Below are positions 11,576-21,793 of a stretch of 41,405 nt of DNA, piece after piece (positions within the stretch are counted from its first letter, which is position 1; each line of letters opens with the position of its first letter). The notes under the pieces were generated by a model that saw nothing but the letters and a program-made list of their open reading frames with translations, did no database searches and was not told where the DNA came from. Source of the stretch: Phoronis australis (taxonomy: Eukaryota; Phoronida; Phoronidae); contig NMRA01001194.1 of NCBI GenBank assembly GCA_002633005.1, positions 1 through 41,405 on the forward strand, written 5' to 3'. A program made the position numbers and the translations under genes.

Positions 11576-11700
11576 AAATTCGAAGAAATTGCGAATACAA
11601 AGACTTTGTTGTAGGCCGTCGATCAATTACAAAAGGTGGGCAAAATTCGAAGAAATTGCGAATACAAAGAGACTGCTGTAGGCGATCGATCAACTACAAT
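11576..11700 (+). repeat. two short tandem copies of a 58-67-bp unit
   Basis: A unit starting AAATTCGAAGAAATTGCG is present at 11576-11642 and again from 11643, with moderate divergence in the second half (GTAGGCCGTCGATCAATTAC versus GTAGGCGATCGATCAACTAC). The second copy is also the left edge of the larger duplicated block. Confidence 0.7.
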
Positions 11701-14064
11701 GATTTCTATTATTAGGCTAAGGAAATATTGTTTAGTACATTGTCAAACGAGAACTTTCATATTCATATGGCTTGGATGTCCACATGGTGGCCCAATAGAT
11801 TTTTCAACAGGCTTTAGATACGGGGGAAATGTTCGACTCACATGGCATATAGTTCGAGTTTGTCAAGATAAGAGTTGTAGCCCCCAAAGTGACCGAGTAA
11901 GGTCGCTGCGGACTATAAATAGGATAAGTTTATTCAGTTTGCGCTGCCTCCCGGCGCTGCCATTAGGCGAGTCCCACCCTGCATTTTATCAGGTCTAGCG
12001 CAGTATTGGATAAGCAATCTATAAACTAGATCCTCATACTTTTACCTTGGGAACCCATAGACTCTGCATCGAGCACGTTGACGACGACGGCGGCTGTCTA
12101 CGAATAGTTTGTGAAAGAAATATTATGCCTGGAGCATGACGGAGTTCAAATGGTGAAAAACATAGGCGGGGCCTAAACAATATTTTCAATGCACGAGACG
12201 CTTTTACATGTACAATAAAGAGAATTTTGATATCTTTTCAGCTCCAGTCTTAGAACCACTTTCGACAGCTTATCAAGCTACACGACAGGAGTTTTCAACA
12301 AAACATTGTTGGGTGTTAATCATGATATTGTATTTTACGGAAAGAAGTGTCTTTTGGTTTCTGATTAACGGTTTTGCAAACATAATGATATATAGACCCA
12401 GATGTCCCGCTTTTATCAGGAAGTCCTGCTTTTCAACCCAGTTGTCCCGTTTTTTCATTCTCGAACGTTGACCGTGATGCCAGATGTGATCAAAATAACA
12501 TTGTCTATTCGTTGTGAATATTATTTTCCAGAGTCCACTTTCTTTTAACATAACAATAGTAAAAGTGTTTGCCAACGTCTCTTGTTTACCGCGTTAGCAT
12601 ACACTATATGTACGAGGATCACGAGAAATAACCTTTTTTGTAAACTTCTATAGGGAAAGTCCTATACTGCAACCAATGTAATGATCTGTCCAGAGTGTGT
12701 TTCAAAGCTACACAGTAGATGTTTGCCGAATTTTTAACTATCAAAAATCCTTATCTGCAACTTTTGGATAGATGGAGTGCATGTAATTAGTTTATTGAAA
12801 GTATGTAATTGTTTCAAACGGCACCAGTGGTCCGATTATTATATAAAGACGTATAATTTTGGATAAATGCCTGACTAAATTCTTTGCAGCAACTAAAATC
12901 AACGGTCTTTCCAGGGTAAAAATCCTTTGAATAATTGAAAATATTTCTCTGGTGGTTTCACTAGTCATTTATATAACCTCTCTTGTTCATTTCCTTTTCA
13001 TGTCACTATTTAACAGTAACATTAAAATGAAATGTAAAACACCCTGTTATTTTTTCCATTTTGGTAACACTCTTGCTTTTGAAAATTAAAATAAATATAT
13101 TTTTAAACTTGTACACTGTAGGTATGCGAAATGGTGAATACCTACGAATTAAATTGTTTATCTTTTGCCACAGGTATAATCACACACAATCAAAAACTGA
13201 TAAAAGGCAATCTTATGCAATTTGGTTGAATACCGGCGGATTTGCAAAAAGGCTTATTGACGGTAAACTCCATAGCAAGAGCCAACACCGGCACTTCAGC
13301 AGCGCGAGATCAAAGTTGGAAGTCCGGGGCTAGAGTCCTATAACTTTAAGTAGCATAAGATTTAAAACAGATGTTTCACAGCTTTTTGGTTAGGTCTGTG
13401 TGATATTTCGAAGAAGGGGACCCGTAAACGTTTTCTTAGAAATGGATGAATTATGCGGCGGTATTTTGAGTTTTGGTCACACTAAATAATAAACGTGTAT
13501 GAAATGTTAACCATATCTGATAACAGAAACACAAAATATCCGGCGACTGATCGTCAATAAAATTATTATTCCACAAACGAAAATTTGTCCTTGTCCTGAT
13601 TACTTGAAGTTCTGAGGTGTGCATGTGCACGGGTCTTTTCTTAAAAAGTGTTTGCATTCCCTGTGATTGTATCACTTATAAATATTTAGATTGTGTGTAA
13701 TGTTTGTAATACACTATTGGACTGGTGGTCATGTGTGCACAAACATACAAGATATAGAATTGACGTGTTTCATTAGATGTCTTATTAGGCCCATGCTTGT
13801 GTTGTACTTCTACGCATAGTATCTAAGTTGGCTCAGCTGGAGACCCAGTGTCCGTAGTTGAAAAATTGGAATGACTGAGGGGACATGTCTAGTTATAAAC
13901 ATGTCATATTTGAGACAATTTGCGTTGATGCCGATCGAGTAGTGGACTGTAGTAATTTCACCTTAACCTATTCAATTAACGGTACCACTGTTTAGGTGTG
14001 ACACCCAATCTCAAAGTTTTTGTGAAGTTAAATTTAATAACCCCACTCTTATCATTTTCTAGCA
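11642..14064 (+). repeat. duplicated block, copy 1 (ends at assembly gap)
   Basis: Nearly identical to 14089-16979 over its whole length, in the same order and orientation. Differences are scattered substitutions and small indels plus two larger ones (343 bp and about 66 bp present only in copy 2). It ends in TTTCTAGCA directly at the run of Ns. No gene was recognised; open frames in it are short and not conserved between the copies. Confidence 0.9.
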
Positions 14065-14088
14065 NNNNNNNNNNNNNNNNNNNNNNNN
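14065..14088. other. assembly gap (24 Ns)
   Basis: A run of 24 undetermined bases. The sequence to its right begins at exactly the same point as copy 1 of the repeat, which is a sign of two overlapping contigs placed end to end. Confidence 0.99.
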
Positions 14089-16979
14089 AAAATTCGAAGA
14101 AATTGCGAATACAAAGAGACTGCTGTAGGCGATCGATCAACTACAATGATCTCTATTATTAGGCTAAGGAAACATTGTTTAGTACATTGTCAAACGAGAA
14201 TTTTCATATTCATATGGCTTGGATGTCCACATGGTGGCCCAATAGATTTTTAAACAGGCTTTAGATACGGGGGAAATGTTCGACTCACACGGCATATAGT
14301 TCGAGTTTGTCAAGATAAGAGTTGTCATAGCCACCAAAGTGACCGAGTAAGGTCGCTGCGGACTATAAATAGGTTAAGTTTATTCAGTTTGCGCTGCCTC
14401 CCGGCGCTGCCATTAGGCGAGTCCCACCCTGCGTCTAAACAGGTCTAGCGCAGTATTGGATACACAATCTATAAACTAGATCCTCATACTTTTACCATGG
14501 GAACCCATAGACTCTGCATCGAGCACGTTGACGACGACAGCGGCTGTCTGCGAATAGTTTGTGAAAGAAATATTATGCCTGGAGCATGTCGGAGTTCAAA
14601 TGGTGAAAAACATAGGCGGGGCCTAAACAATATTTTCAATGCACGAGACGCTTTTACAATAAAGAGAATTTTGAGTTGTTAACGAGTACAAATTCACATC
14701 CTCCAAAGAATACGTCAGAAATACGGCAGGTTTTTACTTTGGCGTGGTTAAAGGATAATTAACTCACTACATTTATTTTCCAAGACATGCAGTTATTTAC
14801 GCGTTTCGCGCTACGCGCATGCACGTGAAATTTCTCCTACATCATAATTAGGCATATGTCTTGTACATGTACATGCAAAACGGTAGAGTGAAAACCATAG
14901 AGTAATGTTTTAATTCAGCAAGTCAATGAAATCTGATTTATTTCCGTTACAAAACCGTAGGCGTCGTTCACCAACCTGTGGCCCTGGGTGAATGACTGGG
15001 ATTAGTCTGACATCTGATATCTTTTCAGCTCCAGTCTTAGAACCACTTTCGACAGCTTATCAAACTACACGACAGGAGTTTTCAACAAAACATTATTGGG
15101 TGTTACAATCATGATATTGTATTTTACGGAAAGAAGTGTCTTTAATTGGTCTCTGAGTAACGGTTTTGCAAACATAATGATATGTATAGGCCCTAGTAGA
15201 GATTTGTTGACGTTATTTTCCAAAAATTACTTGTAACTGCGTTTTGATATAGACCCAGATGTCCCGCTTTTATCAGGAAGTCCTGCTTTTCAATCCAGTT
15301 GTCCCGTTTTTTCATTCTCGAACGTTGACCCTGATGCCAGATGTGATCAAAATAACATTGTCTATTCGTTGTGAATATTATATTCGAGAGTCCACATTCT
15401 TTTAACATAACAATAGTAAAAGTGTTTGCCAATGTCTCTTGTTTACCGCGTTAGCATACACTATATGTACGAGGATCACTAATTTCAATTTCTGAAGAAA
15501 TAACCTTTTTTGTAAACTTCTATCGGGAAAGTCCTATACTGCAACCAATGTAATTATCTGTCCAGAGTGTGTTTCAAAGCTACACAGTAGATGTTTGCCG
15601 ATTTTTTATCTATCAAAAAATCCTTATCTGCAACTATTGGATAGATGGAGTACATGTAATTAGTTTATAACATTTTAGTAAATATCAATGCATCCAGAAT
15701 TTTATTGAAGTATGTAATTGTTTCAAACGGCACCAGTGGTCCAATTAGTATATAAAGACGTATAATTTTGGATAAATGCCTGACTAAATTCTTAACAGCA
15801 ACTAAAATCAACGGTCTTTCTAGGGTAAAAATCCTTTGGATAATTGAAAATATTTCTCTTCTGGTTTCACTAGTCATTTATATAACCTCTCTTGTTCATT
15901 TCCTTTTCATGTCACTATTAAACAGTAACATTAAAAGGAAATGTAATACACCCTGTCATTTTTTTCCATTTTGGTAACACTCTTGCTTTTGAAAATTAAA
16001 AAAAAATGTTTAAACTTGTACACTGTAGGTATGCGAAATGGTAAATACCTATGAATTAAATTGTTTATCTTTTGCCTCTGGTATAATCACACACCATCAA
16101 AAACTGATAAAAGGCAATCTTATGCAATTTGGTTGAATACCGGCGGATTTGCAAAAAGGCTTATTGACGGTAAACTCCATAGCAAGAGCCAACACCGGCA
16201 CTTCAGCAGCGCGAGATTAAAGTTGGAAGTCCGGGGCTAGAGTCCTATAACCTTAAGGAGCATAAGATTTAAAACAGATGTTTCACAGCTTTTTTGGTTA
16301 GGTCTGTGTGATATTTCGAAGAAGGGAACCCGTAAACGTTTTCTTAGAAATGGATGAATTATGCGGCGGTATTTTGAGTTTTGGTCACACTAAATAATAA
16401 ACGTGTATGAAATGTTAGCCATATCTGCTAACAGAAACACAAAATATCCGGCGACTGATCGTCAATAAAATTATTATTCCACAAACGAAAATTTGTACGT
16501 GTCCTGATTACTTGAAGTTCTGAGGTGTGCATGTGCACGGGTCTTTCCTTAAAAAGTTAACAGTGTTTGCATTCCCTGTGATTGTATCACTTATAAATAT
16601 TTAGATTGTGTGTAATGTTTGTAATACACTATTGGACCGGTGGTCATTTGTGCACAAGCATACAAGATATAGAATTGACGTGTTTCATTAGATGTCTTAT
16701 TAGGCCAATGCTTGTGTTGTACTTCTACGCATAGTATCTAAGTTGGCTCAGCTGGAGACCCAGTGTCCTTAGTTGAAATATTGGAATGACTGAGGGGACA
16801 TGTCTAGTTATAAACATGTCATATTTGAGACAATTTGCGTTGATGCCGATCGAGTAGTGGACTGTAGTAATTTCACCTTAACCTATTCAATTAACGGTAC
16901 CACTGTTTAGGTGTGACACCCAATCTCAAAGTTTTTGTGAAGTTAAATTTAATAACCCCACTCTTATCATTTTCTAGCA
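14089..16979 (+). repeat. duplicated block, copy 2 (begins at assembly gap)
   Basis: This copy starts on the first base after the gap with the same AAAATTCGAAGAAATTG that begins copy 1, and shares its last bases TTTCTAGCA at 16979. Compared with copy 1 it carries an extra 343 bp at 14675-15017, flanked by TGA on both sides, and an extra stretch of about 66 bp near 15185-15250. The divergence level suits two alleles of one locus at least as well as a genomic duplication. Confidence 0.9.
14675..15017. mobile_element. 343-bp insertion polymorphism relative to copy 1
   Basis: The segment is absent between the equivalent bases of copy 1 (TTTTGA joined directly to TATCTTTTCAGC). It is bounded by TGA at both junctions, compatible with a 3-bp target duplication or simple microhomology. 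No terminal inverted repeats or coding potential were recognised. Confidence 0.5.
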
Positions 16980-16980
16980 T

Positions 16981-17133
16981 ATTCATGGGCGCCGCAGAGC
17001 TGAAAAAGTGGGGGGGCTAAGCCCATTCAGCTCCCCCCCCCTGTGTTGCACCGCCTATAGACCATTTGCGGAGTAGCACTGAAAGAGTGGGGGCTATAGC
17101 CTCCCAGCCCCCTATGGTGCGCCGCCCATGAAT
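16981..17133. mobile_element. short G-rich MITE with imperfect terminal inverted repeats
   Basis: The left end ATTCATGGGCGCCGC is matched by the right end GCGCCGCCCATGAAT in inverted orientation. The interior holds two diverged copies of a roughly 65-bp G/C-rich unit (GCTGAAAAAGTGGGGG and GCACTGAAAGAGTGGGGG, each followed by CCCCC and a GC(A/G)CCGCC block). At about 150 bp with TIRs and no coding capacity it fits a miniature DNA transposon. It begins two bases after the end of the duplicated block. Confidence 0.6.
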
Positions 17134-17452
17134 TGATTTCAGTTGTTAGGAGGCACAATTAACTCGGTTATTTATGCTATAACAATTCATTTATATTGCT
17201 TCATCAGTAGTGATGAAGATCAGGGTAGATATTCGAATCGTTCAGTGGCAGGAAGGTATTGCAGGTATAACTGAAAAAGTCATTTTAGTGGACTGGTCAT
17301 ATGTACTATAACCACGACTACCACTTCCACCCAGGCCTCCTCGTGTAGACAAATTCACGCAGACAGGAAGCGCGTTGCAAAACGAGGCTCACTGCGATAG
17401 CTCCGTTGATGACTTAACGATATAGTTGTGTCATGTTACGCGTTGCTCGAAT

Positions 17453-18585
17453 GGCGATAGAAAAAATACGGACACTTAACTGTCTTTTTTACAATACCTA
17501 AGGACGCTGAGATTTGGAAGCGTTGGGTCGTTGCCAAACGCCGCGACGAAGGAAAATATTTCCGTGTAAAATTGATAAATGTTTTGGAAAAAATAGATCA
17601 TATTTGTCGCATCTCGGTTGCCGAGCATCATAGCAACGTCCGGTGATTCCTCGGACAGCCAGGCTGTGTTTTCATGACTACAGCTTGAAAGATCATGCAT
17701 TTTTCTTTCCAAAAAGGACAGGGCCCTCAATCCCTCAAATTTGGGGCCGAATATCGGCTCTATCCCCTTCTCAAAAATATTGAAACAATTCCTGACGAGG
17801 CCAAAAATTCCAGTTGATTAAGTGACTGAAAAAATCTCTCGAACTTCAAATCTCCTCCAACCACACAGGAGACAATTTGAAAGAGCACAACATGCTACTT
17901 GAGGCAGAGCCTATGAAAACTTGCAACAGGGCGGCTGCTATTGATGGTGTTCGAGAGGTAGATTTTCCCTCACTCGGCGAAAAAAAGTCCTCTCAGAAGG
18001 CACAGGCACCTTTCCCCTCGGATAAACGAGGATCTTGAAGAAACATGATAACTATGCTTGCTCTTTCCAGTTAACTGAAATAGAGTTCTAAAACGAAATC
18101 GAGTATTTTTTTCAGGTTATGCTTTGGACGAACGAATTAGGGGGTTTAATTTCAAAATTCAACTTGGTCCATATTGATATTTGAAACCTAACACAGGAAA
18201 TAGATGTAAGAGTTATTAAAACCAAGAAAGCAGAATTGATGGTGAAATAAGTTTTAGTTTCAGTTACAAGCCTGGTTGTTTATTTTAATAAAAGCATATT
18301 TAAGAACATCAATCGTTCTCGCAGATCAATGGCAAATCAAGTGTTAGTCCCGGTAGTCCCTACCCCTCTACCAGGACCTAGGCTAAGATTGATGTCAATA
18401 TCCTTGATCAAAAAAATTAAACCAGGTGAGAGTTGCACATGACAGGAAAACGGGATGAGCCACCATTGTCGAATATACCTTCAACTCGTCAAAAAACGAC
18501 CAGATGACCGGGTTCATGTAGAAAGAACTTTTTGTGAACAATTTACAAGAAGAAATGAAACCCTGCATTCAGCATTTAGGCCTAA
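17453..18585 (+). repeat. diverged tandem duplication, copy A
   Basis: A 1.13-kb segment starting GGCGATAGAAAAAATACGG and ending CAGCATTTAGGCCTAA. It aligns along its whole length with 18812-19949 at roughly 85-90% identity by eye, with small indels. A minus-strand frame at 17476-17730 has a counterpart in copy B, but indels break the correspondence, so no gene is called. Confidence 0.85.
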
Positions 18586-18811
18586 CAAGGGGCCACCATT
18601 TTGAAGAAGAGTGCAGGTACAGCCGAGAAAGTGGCCTTTTTTATTCTCAGTAAATACAAACAAATCACTTGGCCTACATACATGCACAATACCTAACTAA
18701 AAATTCTCCCAAGACTGGCCTATCCCTAGATTGTAATATTTTGGGAGTCCAAGTTGGATGCGCCGCAGCCTAACCGTTCAGTGCAACTTTATCGGCACAA
18801 TTGTGTTCCGC
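18586..18811. other. spacer between tandem copies
   Basis: About 226 bp of unrelated sequence separating the two repeat copies. No feature was recognised. Confidence 0.6.
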
Positions 18812-19949
18812 GGCGATAGAAAAAATACGGACTCAACTGTCTTTTTACAAAACCTAAGGACATTGATATTCGGAAGCGTTGGGTTGTTGCCATACGTCGT
18901 GACAAAGGGAAATGTTTCCGTGGAAAATTTACAAATGTTTTGGAAAACGGTTTGATCATATTTTGTCGCATCTCGGTTGCCGAGCATCATCATATCAACG
19001 ATCAGTGATTCTTTGGCCCGCCAGCCTGTGTTTTCATGACTACTTGTTGAAACATGATGCATTTTCTTTCCAAAAAGGACAGGAACCTCAATTTCTCGAT
19101 TTGGGGCCGGATATCGGCCCTATTGGCCTCTCAAAAATATTGAAAAAATTCCCCCAAGAGGCCTAAAAATTCCACTAACGTGATTGGAATTTTCCCCCGA
19201 ACTTCAAATCAACTGCAACCACACAGGTGACAATTTCAAAGAGCCCAAAAGGCTACTTGAGACAGATCCTATGAGAACTTGCAACAAGGCTGGGTGCTAT
19301 TGATGGTGATCGGGAGGTAGATTTTCCCCATCACTCGGCGAAAAAATCCCCTCTTAGAAGGCAGAGGCACCTTTCACTCGGATGAGCGAAGACTCTGAAG
19401 AAACATGATAACTATGCTTGCTCTGTCCAGTTCACTGAAGTTGAGCTCTAAAACGAAATGGATTGATTTTTGAGGTTTTGCTTTGGACGAACGAATTAGA
19501 TAGTTTAATTTTAAAATTCAACATGGTCCAGACTGATATTTGAAACCTAACACAGGAAATAGACGTAAGAATTATTAAAACCAATAAAGCAGAATTGATG
19601 GTCAAATAATTCTCAGTTTCAATTACAAGCCTGGTTTTTTAGTTTAATAAAAATATATTTAAGAACATCAATCGTTCTTGCAGATCAATCAGAAATCAAC
19701 TGTTGGTCTCAGGTAGTCCCTACTTCACTACCAGGACCTACATGTAGGCTATGCTTGATGTCAATATCCTTGGTCAAAAAATTAAACCAGAGGAGACTTG
19801 CACATGACAGCAAAACTGGATGAGCCACCATTGTCGAATATACATTCAACTCGTCAAAATACGACCAGATGACCTGGTTCTTGTAGAAAGTATTTTTATC
19901 AACAATTTACAAGAAGAAATGTAACCCTGCATTCAGCATTTAGGCCTAA
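18812..19949 (+). repeat. diverged tandem duplication, copy B
   Basis: The second copy of the 1.13-kb unit at 17453-18585, in the same orientation, with the same first and last motifs. The divergence is far greater than between the two gap-flanking blocks, so this one is likely a true older duplication or two insertions of one element. Confidence 0.85.
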
Positions 19950-20595
19950 TCCGTAACACTATCGCCGCAATTAGGTCATATTGACTTTTCATGTTTCGTG
20001 TCTAGTTTTCAGAAAAACCATATACCCATTAGTCAGACAACTCTTTGGTGCATTGACTTGTCCTCTAATGTATTTTTTCTACGTCTCTGTGGTTAATTAT
20101 CGACACATTTTTAAGATTTAATGTCCAGGTTGGACTCGAAAGACGAGCCATTTAGCTCCCGCAATATCAACTTCCGCTATGTTTATCGCAGTGAGCTTGG
20201 CTTTGAATTAGATGTACAGGTCTTCCGCTAGTCACTTGCTGAATGCACTTGGAACCAACTTTATTTTCATTTCTTTCAATTTAGTACAGATCGTATTTTT
20301 GCACATTAATTATGAAGCCATTTGTTAAGAAAATACGAGTCCGCTTTGACCGAATCCATTTTGCCAGTTTTTAACCGGAGGGAAGAGCTCTGGGAAATTT
20401 ATCTCTTCTGAAATAGTGTTTATTTGGCTAAAATTATCATTTTGGATATAGACCATCACGACCAATAATGCCATATTTTGTAACCAATTTTTGAATTATA
20501 CCTTTCCCCCCGAACAAAATTGCAAATTTATAGACACGAAAGAAATACAAAATTTGCTGGTGTAGCCCAATAGATAACAATTTTCAAAGATCACC
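19950..20595. other. no recognised feature
   Basis: AT-rich sequence upstream of the TIR-KAP-OTU gene. No coding region was seen; it may hold distal regulatory sequence. Confidence 0.4.
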
Positions 20596-20608
20596 GAGTA
20601 TAAATAAT
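20596..20608 (+). promoter_or_regulatory. candidate TATA box upstream of the TIR-KAP-OTU gene
   Basis: GAGTATAAATAAT lies about 740 bp 5' of the coding start on the same strand. A splice acceptor sits 25 bases before the ATG, which requires a transcription start further upstream, so a promoter in this area is expected. The sequence is AT-rich, so chance matches are common. Confidence 0.3.
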
Positions 20609-20639
20609 GCGTCAAAGCGAGCCTAAATGTTCACAAGTA

Positions 20640-20765
20640 GTGTTTGCAAGTTTTGTTGTCAGTTTGTATTGTTTAGAACGTAAATGCAAATGACAAGCAA
20701 TGATCACTTACAGAGATCCTAGATTTTGAGAATCAGTTTGATCCTCGTTATTCACCAGCAAACAC
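20640..20765 (+). repeat. dispersed repeat, copy 1
   Basis: The interval containing CAGTTTGTATTGTTTAGAAC and GATTTTGAGAATCAGTTTGAT recurs at 30375-30500 inside intron 6 of the downstream gene, in the same orientation, with moderate divergence. Its nature is unknown. Confidence 0.6.
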
Positions 20766-20941
20766 TAGATCATTAAACGTTACTAAGTTGATCTCAAGAT
20801 ACGGGCATTTATTGGTCAATAGATACAACCTAAGATCGGGACAACCAATCACAGCGCCAGTCATCCTCCGTTATTATGAGAGCGAAAAGTTGTCAGATAT
20901 TGTTGCTCGTTTTCCCATGGTTTATGGTATTATAATAGGGA

Positions 20942-21130
20942 ATGCCGAGGCGTTGCGTTCGTGGTGGTTGTGACAACTTGGTATTTGACCACGATGTGGC
21001 TGTTTTCACTTTCTCGCCGGACAACGGAGATGCGCGGATATGGCACATGTTTGTACAAGGAATTCGAGTGTTGGTGGAAAAAATATACTGGAGCTGGTTA
21101 TGTTCGTACGTCACAGTTATGTCCGTGGAG
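20942..21130 (+). pseudogene. broken THAP-type zinc-finger remnant
   Basis: The frame opens MPRRCVRGGC, the start of a THAP domain (C-x4-C immediately after a short N-terminus). A VAVFTFSPDNGDARIWHMFV stretch follows, giving the expected F/P and W positions around residues 21-37. After about residue 41 the reading frame must shift for the rest of the domain (W, Y, then a C-x2-position where the second metal pair belongs), and the final His is not evident. THAP domains bind DNA and are found in P-element-type transposases and host regulators. This fragment sits about 210 bp upstream of the TIR coding start, on the same strand, and is either a transposase relic or a decayed exon. Confidence 0.55.
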
Positions 21131-21316
21131 CTAAGAAACTTTCAATTGAAGTCGTCTTTCTTCTATTTTTCGTTTATGGGATATTGAATTCACGATTCTG
21201 ATATGCAGTGTTATAAAGGAAGGTTTTATGATGTTCGCAATGTAGTCCCTTGTCACAGCAAGACAAACGGTCGTTTTGAGCACTTTACGCCAGTTTATTT
21301 CCTTTTTTGTTATTGC

Positions 21317-21342
21317 AGGACACTTCCTAGATTTCAGAGACC
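21317..21342 (+). other. splice acceptor and short 5' leader of the TIR-KAP-OTU gene
   Basis: A strongly T-rich tract (TTTCCTTTTTTGTTATTGCAG) ends at 21318, followed by 24 bases and then the ATG. The transcript therefore probably has at least one upstream non-coding exon, whose donor I could not fix. Confidence 0.6.
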
Positions 21343-21793
21343 ATGGCCTTCCTAGACGACATGATATACGACTACGTCTTTTTGTTTCATGAAGATGACA
21401 GAGAAGCGGCCTTGGCTTATCTAACAGAACTCCTAAGTCGGGAAATAAACGGCTGTCTTTACGACGACCCTACTGCAGCACCTGATTACACGGTATACAC
21501 GGTGGAAAGTATTTTGTACCTACTCAAGCATAGCCATGTATATTTGATATACATGAGCGAGTCATTTTGCGAAGGCATGAACGGACAATTAAAGCTTGCT
21601 CTCTACGTTGCTCTGGAGAAGATTTTGCAAGGTGAAGAAGGTTTATCCAGAAAAAAGTTGATTCCTTACTACCCCACAACTAAAAGAGAACTCCAGTGCA
21701 ATTTGGGACCTTTGGCGCCAATAGCCGGACTAGAACGTCTGAGCCCCTATTATGAGGATCATCTAACCAAGTCTTTTCCCAAGCACAAAAAAG
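21343..21793 (+). CDS. exon 1: TIR domain
   Basis: The start ATG sits in a strong context (GACCATGG), and the frame gives 150 complete codons before a GTAAGA donor at 21794. Box 1 is visible as YDYVFLFHEDD (residues 9-19), box 2 as CLYDDPTAAPDY (38-49), then the SVILLKHS-like helix and YLIYMSESF strand (66-75). The end of the domain shows YYEDHLTKSF in the box 3 position. Where enzymatic TIRs have the catalytic Glu in the S..F...(W)C..E motif, this protein appears to have Lys84 (SESFCEGMNGQLKL), so NAD-cleaving activity is doubtful and a scaffold or adaptor role is more likely. The exon ends in phase 1, matching the next three exons. Confidence 0.75.

Noticed and set aside
11636-11998. 120-codon open frame in the duplicated block
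   Set aside because: The frame is broken in the near-identical copy after the gap, so it is not under coding constraint.
12273-12575. Minus-strand open frame repeated at 15193-15432
   Set aside because: It is present in both copies only because the block is duplicated; the C-terminal part diverges at an indel and no family is recognisable.
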